A DNA stretch of 31,747 nucleotides, taken from positions 1 to 31,747 of the IMG/VR virus record IMGVR_UViG_3300031952_000091, one strand, 5' to 3'. The stretch comes from a virus. Within the stretch, counting starts at the first letter, position 1; each line of letters begins with the position of its first letter. The position numbers and the translations under genes were made by a program. The notes under the pieces were generated by a model. The model was not told the origin of the DNA, searched no databases, and worked only from the letters and a program-made list of their open reading frames with translations. Positions 31,420-31,747 of the stretch are shown one piece after another.

Positions 31420-31526
31420 AACTTTTTAGAAACCCTATTTTTTCTTGCACAAATTAAATGACCAATAAAAAGATCACCGGCATAAGCACATATCAACAAC
31501 ACACATAAAAATATAATTATTGACAT
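31416..31526 (-). CDS. 36-residue membrane peptide
   Basis: Starts at ATG 31526, eight bases after AAGAGG. Sequence MSIIIFLCVLLICAYAGDLF then a basic end. A longer reading from 31652 has no ribosome site and would overlap the upstream gene over its full length, so I reject it. ATGA overlap with the next gene. Confidence 0.5.
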   Translation of the reverse strand: MSIIIFLCVLLICAYAGDLFIGHLICARKNRVSKKL

Positions 31527-31747
31527 ACTGCTTTCCTCTTTGTAAAATATTTTTTTAATTTGAAAACAAGATAACCAACAAATGCGCCATATAACATAAT
31601 ATAAAACATATATTGATAAATAAACTGCATCATATGAGTTATAATTGAACACAATTCAAATAAAATAATAAGTAAAAATATTGTACGTCCACATTTTATA
31701 TATCTTAATCGTATGAAAACATAAGCAAGAATTAAGATAAATATTGT
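31517..31747 (-). CDS. Membrane protein, 5' end beyond the right edge (partial)
   Basis: The frame is open from the right edge to a TAA at 31519-31517: 76 residues. At least two hydrophobic segments are seen (TIFILILAYVFIRL, TIFLLIILFELCSIITHMM, then FYIMLYGAFVGYLVFKL) and a Lys-rich end. It overlaps the 36-aa gene by 10 nt. The reading is supported by its hydrophobic, low-complexity transmembrane pattern and by the short overlap. The start lies outside the window. Confidence 0.55.
   Translation of the reverse strand, partial: TIFILILAYVFIRLRYIKCGRTIFLLIILFELCSIITHMMQFIYQYMFYIMLYGAFVGYLVFKLKKYFTKRKAVCQ

Noticed and set aside
31527-31652. Longer form (78 residues) of the 36-aa membrane peptide
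   Set aside because: The start at 31652 lacks a ribosome site and its whole extra part overlaps the partial membrane gene in another frame. ATG 31526 has AAGAGG at proper spacing.

Overview
The window is about 31.7 kb of a tailed bacteriophage (or prophage) with a contractile tail, i.e. a myovirus morphotype. The sequence is AT-rich, uses the standard code (TAA, TGA and TAG all end genes), and every supported gene lies on the minus strand, so transcription runs from the right edge to the left edge. Genes are packed tightly: most junctions are ATGA or TAATG overlaps and most starts have a good AGGAGG-type ribosome binding site. The host cannot be named from the sequence. No integrase, tRNA, rRNA, CRISPR array or insertion sequence was seen.

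Layout in transcription order (right to left). (1) 28.1-31.7 kb: a chain of very small, overlapping, mostly membrane or exported proteins, several of them only 28-66 residues, surrounding a membrane-anchored M23 peptidase, then two Cys-rich zinc-binding-type proteins (one endonuclease VII-like, one HNH-like). (2) 27.95-28.08 kb: a near-consensus sigma70-type promoter followed at once by a strong terminator, i.e. a predicted RNA of about 95 nt or an attenuator ahead of a metallophosphoesterase gene. (3) 25.0-27.9 kb: metallophosphoesterase, a small HTH protein, the small terminase and the large terminase. (4) 24.7-24.96 kb: a non-coding gap with a hairpin and a second promoter of the same design, driving the virion genes. 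(5) 17.9-24.7 kb: portal, scaffold, major capsid protein, cement protein, an intrinsic terminator, then two small proteins, connector, MuF-like protein, head closure and tail completion. (6) 11.5-17.85 kb: a multidomain tail or neck protein, a small protein, tail sheath, tail tube, the tail assembly chaperone pair joined by a predicted -1 frameshift, and the tape measure. (7) 6.2-11.5 kb: baseplate (tube-initiator type protein, small wedge or hub protein, gpD-like hub, gpV-like spike, gp25-like wedge, gpJ, gpI). (8) 1-6.2 kb: a fibre with a Cys-ladder repeat region, a small protein, a soluble M23 endopeptidase, a membrane-anchored protein, a small beta-rich protein, and a very large tailspike that runs off the left edge just as its pectate-lyase-like beta-helix begins.

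Together these form the packaging, head, neck, tail, baseplate, adsorption and wall-degradation modules of one virion. The observations most worth following are the programmed frameshift site (TTTTTTC plus a 12-bp stem) in the chaperone genes, the promoter-hairpin-U9 unit that looks like a small phage RNA or attenuator, the apparently split small terminase, the Cys-ladder fibre, the paralogous pair of M23 peptidases, and the nest of overlapping micro-genes at the right edge.
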